64,000 bases of DNA from contig NZ_NJIH01000015.1 in NCBI RefSeq assembly GCF_002209565.1, positions 1-64,000 of the forward strand, written 5' to 3'. The notes under the pieces are model-generated. The model was not told the DNA's origin. It worked only from the letters and a program-made list of their open reading frames with translations, and ran no database searches. The position numbers and the translations under genes were made by a program. The stretch is from Candidimonas nitroreducens. Its GTDB lineage: Bacteria > Pseudomonadota > Gammaproteobacteria > Burkholderiales > Burkholderiaceae_B. Below are positions 62,327-64,000 of this stretch, piece after piece (position 1 is the first letter of the stretch; each line of letters starts with the position of its first letter).

Positions 62327-62527
62327 CAGGCCCTGCGGCTTGTAAGCCAAGCGGCGCGGGGGCTCGGCCCTCGCGCCCGCAGCAGTTGCGGGAATCGCAC
62401 AGCTTGCGGGTTTTTCGCCGCGCGGGGGCAGGCCAGGCTTGGCTAGCCCCGGTGTTTCCCTTTATAAAGTAATGTTACGGCGCCCCGCGCTGCGGCGCGG
62501 GCGCAGCCTTGTTTTTCAGGATGGATC

Positions 62528-63604
<1,077 letters not shown>

Positions 63605-63664
63605 TGCGGTAATACCTGATTTTCAAAGATTTTCCCAGATAGTTCCTTTTTCAAGCGATTCGAA

Positions 63665-64000
63665 ATGAAGCAAGCGGTAGGTTTGGTCGGCTGGCGCGGC
63701 ATGGTGGGTTCGGTGCTCATGCAGCGCATGCGCGACGAGAATGATTTTTCCCTGTTCGAGCCGGTGTTCTTCTCCACCAGCAATGCCGGCGGCCCGGCCC
63801 CCAAATGGGCCGAGGGCGCGCCTGCGCTGCAGGATGCGCACGACATCGAGGCCCTCAAGAAGCTGCCCATCATCGTCACCGCGCAGGGCGGCGACTACAC
63901 CACCGCGATCTTCCCCAAATTGCGCGCCACCGGCTGGGACGGCATCTGGATCGATGCCGCCAGCACCCTGCGCATGAAAGACGATGCCATCATCGTGCTC
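63665..64000 (+). CDS. asd: Aspartate-semialdehyde dehydrogenase, N-terminal part (runs off window)
   Basis: 112 codons visible from ATG at 63665, still open at the window end. The start MKQAVGLVGWRGMVGSVLMQRM is the NADP-binding Gly motif of the proteobacterial enzyme, with FFSTSNAGG and IVTAQGGDYTTAIFPKLRATGWDGIWIDAAS. It reduces aspartyl phosphate, feeding lysine, methionine and threonine synthesis. Probably co-transcribed with leuB. Confidence 0.95.
   Translation, partial: MKQAVGLVGWRGMVGSVLMQRMRDENDFSLFEPVFFSTSNAGGPAPKWAEGAPALQDAHDIEALKKLPIIVTAQGGDYTTAIFPKLRATGWDGIWIDAASTLRMKDDAIIVL

Overview
The window is a 64 kb, high-GC chromosomal segment with dense, partly overlapping genes. Gene content points to a betaproteobacterium of the family Alcaligenaceae (Bordetella, Achromobacter, Pusillimonas and relatives). 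The pointers are an orphan Bug/TctC-type solute-binding protein, a DUF2889 gene just before sucCD, the hemCD-hemX-hemY cluster, a BPSS1780-type membrane protein beside thrB, and leuCDB followed by asd. This placement is inference; the sequence was not searched against anything. I see no rRNA, tRNA, CRISPR array, transposase, integrase or phage gene.

Layout. (1) 1-13555: the 3' part of a giant type I-secreted VCBS-repeat adhesin whose frame is already open at base 2, followed by its complete secretion apparatus (TolC-like channel, LapB-type ABC exporter, HlyD-like adaptor), each gene overlapping the next at its stop/start. (2) 13649-16318: a BamE-like lipoprotein and a coupled pair of exported proteins, the second with an LprI-like domain. 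(3) 16551-20099: metR and metE, divergent, with a candidate MetR site between them. (4) 20391-23121: a DUF2889 protein and sucCD. (5) 23674-25368: two TerC-family membrane proteins and a 41-residue membrane peptide. (6) 25373-32105: haem genes hemC, hemD, hemX, hemY, then ppa, a fumarylacetoacetate-hydrolase-family enzyme and two tandem entericidin-like lipoproteins. (7) 32297-35541, minus strand: a small carboxylate gene set (MFS permease, Asp/Glu-racemase-superfamily protein, Bug protein). (8) 35904-38075: a secreted beta-propeller-like lipoprotein and a sphingomyelinase D-like phosphodiesterase, facing kynU. (9) 39866-50856: a Tad/Flp pilus locus (pilin, TadG-like, TadE-like, unknown, CpaB, CpaC secretin, FHA-CpaF ATPase fusion, TadB, TadC, DUF192). 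(10) 50905-58396: BPSS1780-like, thrB, dusA, a CBS protein, yihY, DUF2069 and selO. (11) 58682-64000: aroC and leuC-leuD-leuB, then the start of asd, which runs off the window.

The housekeeping parts (metE, sucCD, hem, thrB, aroC, leu, asd) are conventional. The accessory interest lies in surface biology: the adhesin with its exporter, the Tad pilus locus that lacks local TadZ and prepilin-peptidase genes but has an FHA domain fused to its ATPase, and the secreted phospholipase D/sphingomyelinase D-like protein. The Asp/Glu-racemase-superfamily protein has lost the usual catalytic cysteine positions. Several non-coding stretches hold organised repeats: a four-copy CATAAGAC array and a promoter-proximal palindrome before leuC, a repeat island between tadB and tadC, a large hairpin after sucD, and a terminator-like hairpin directly before thrB.
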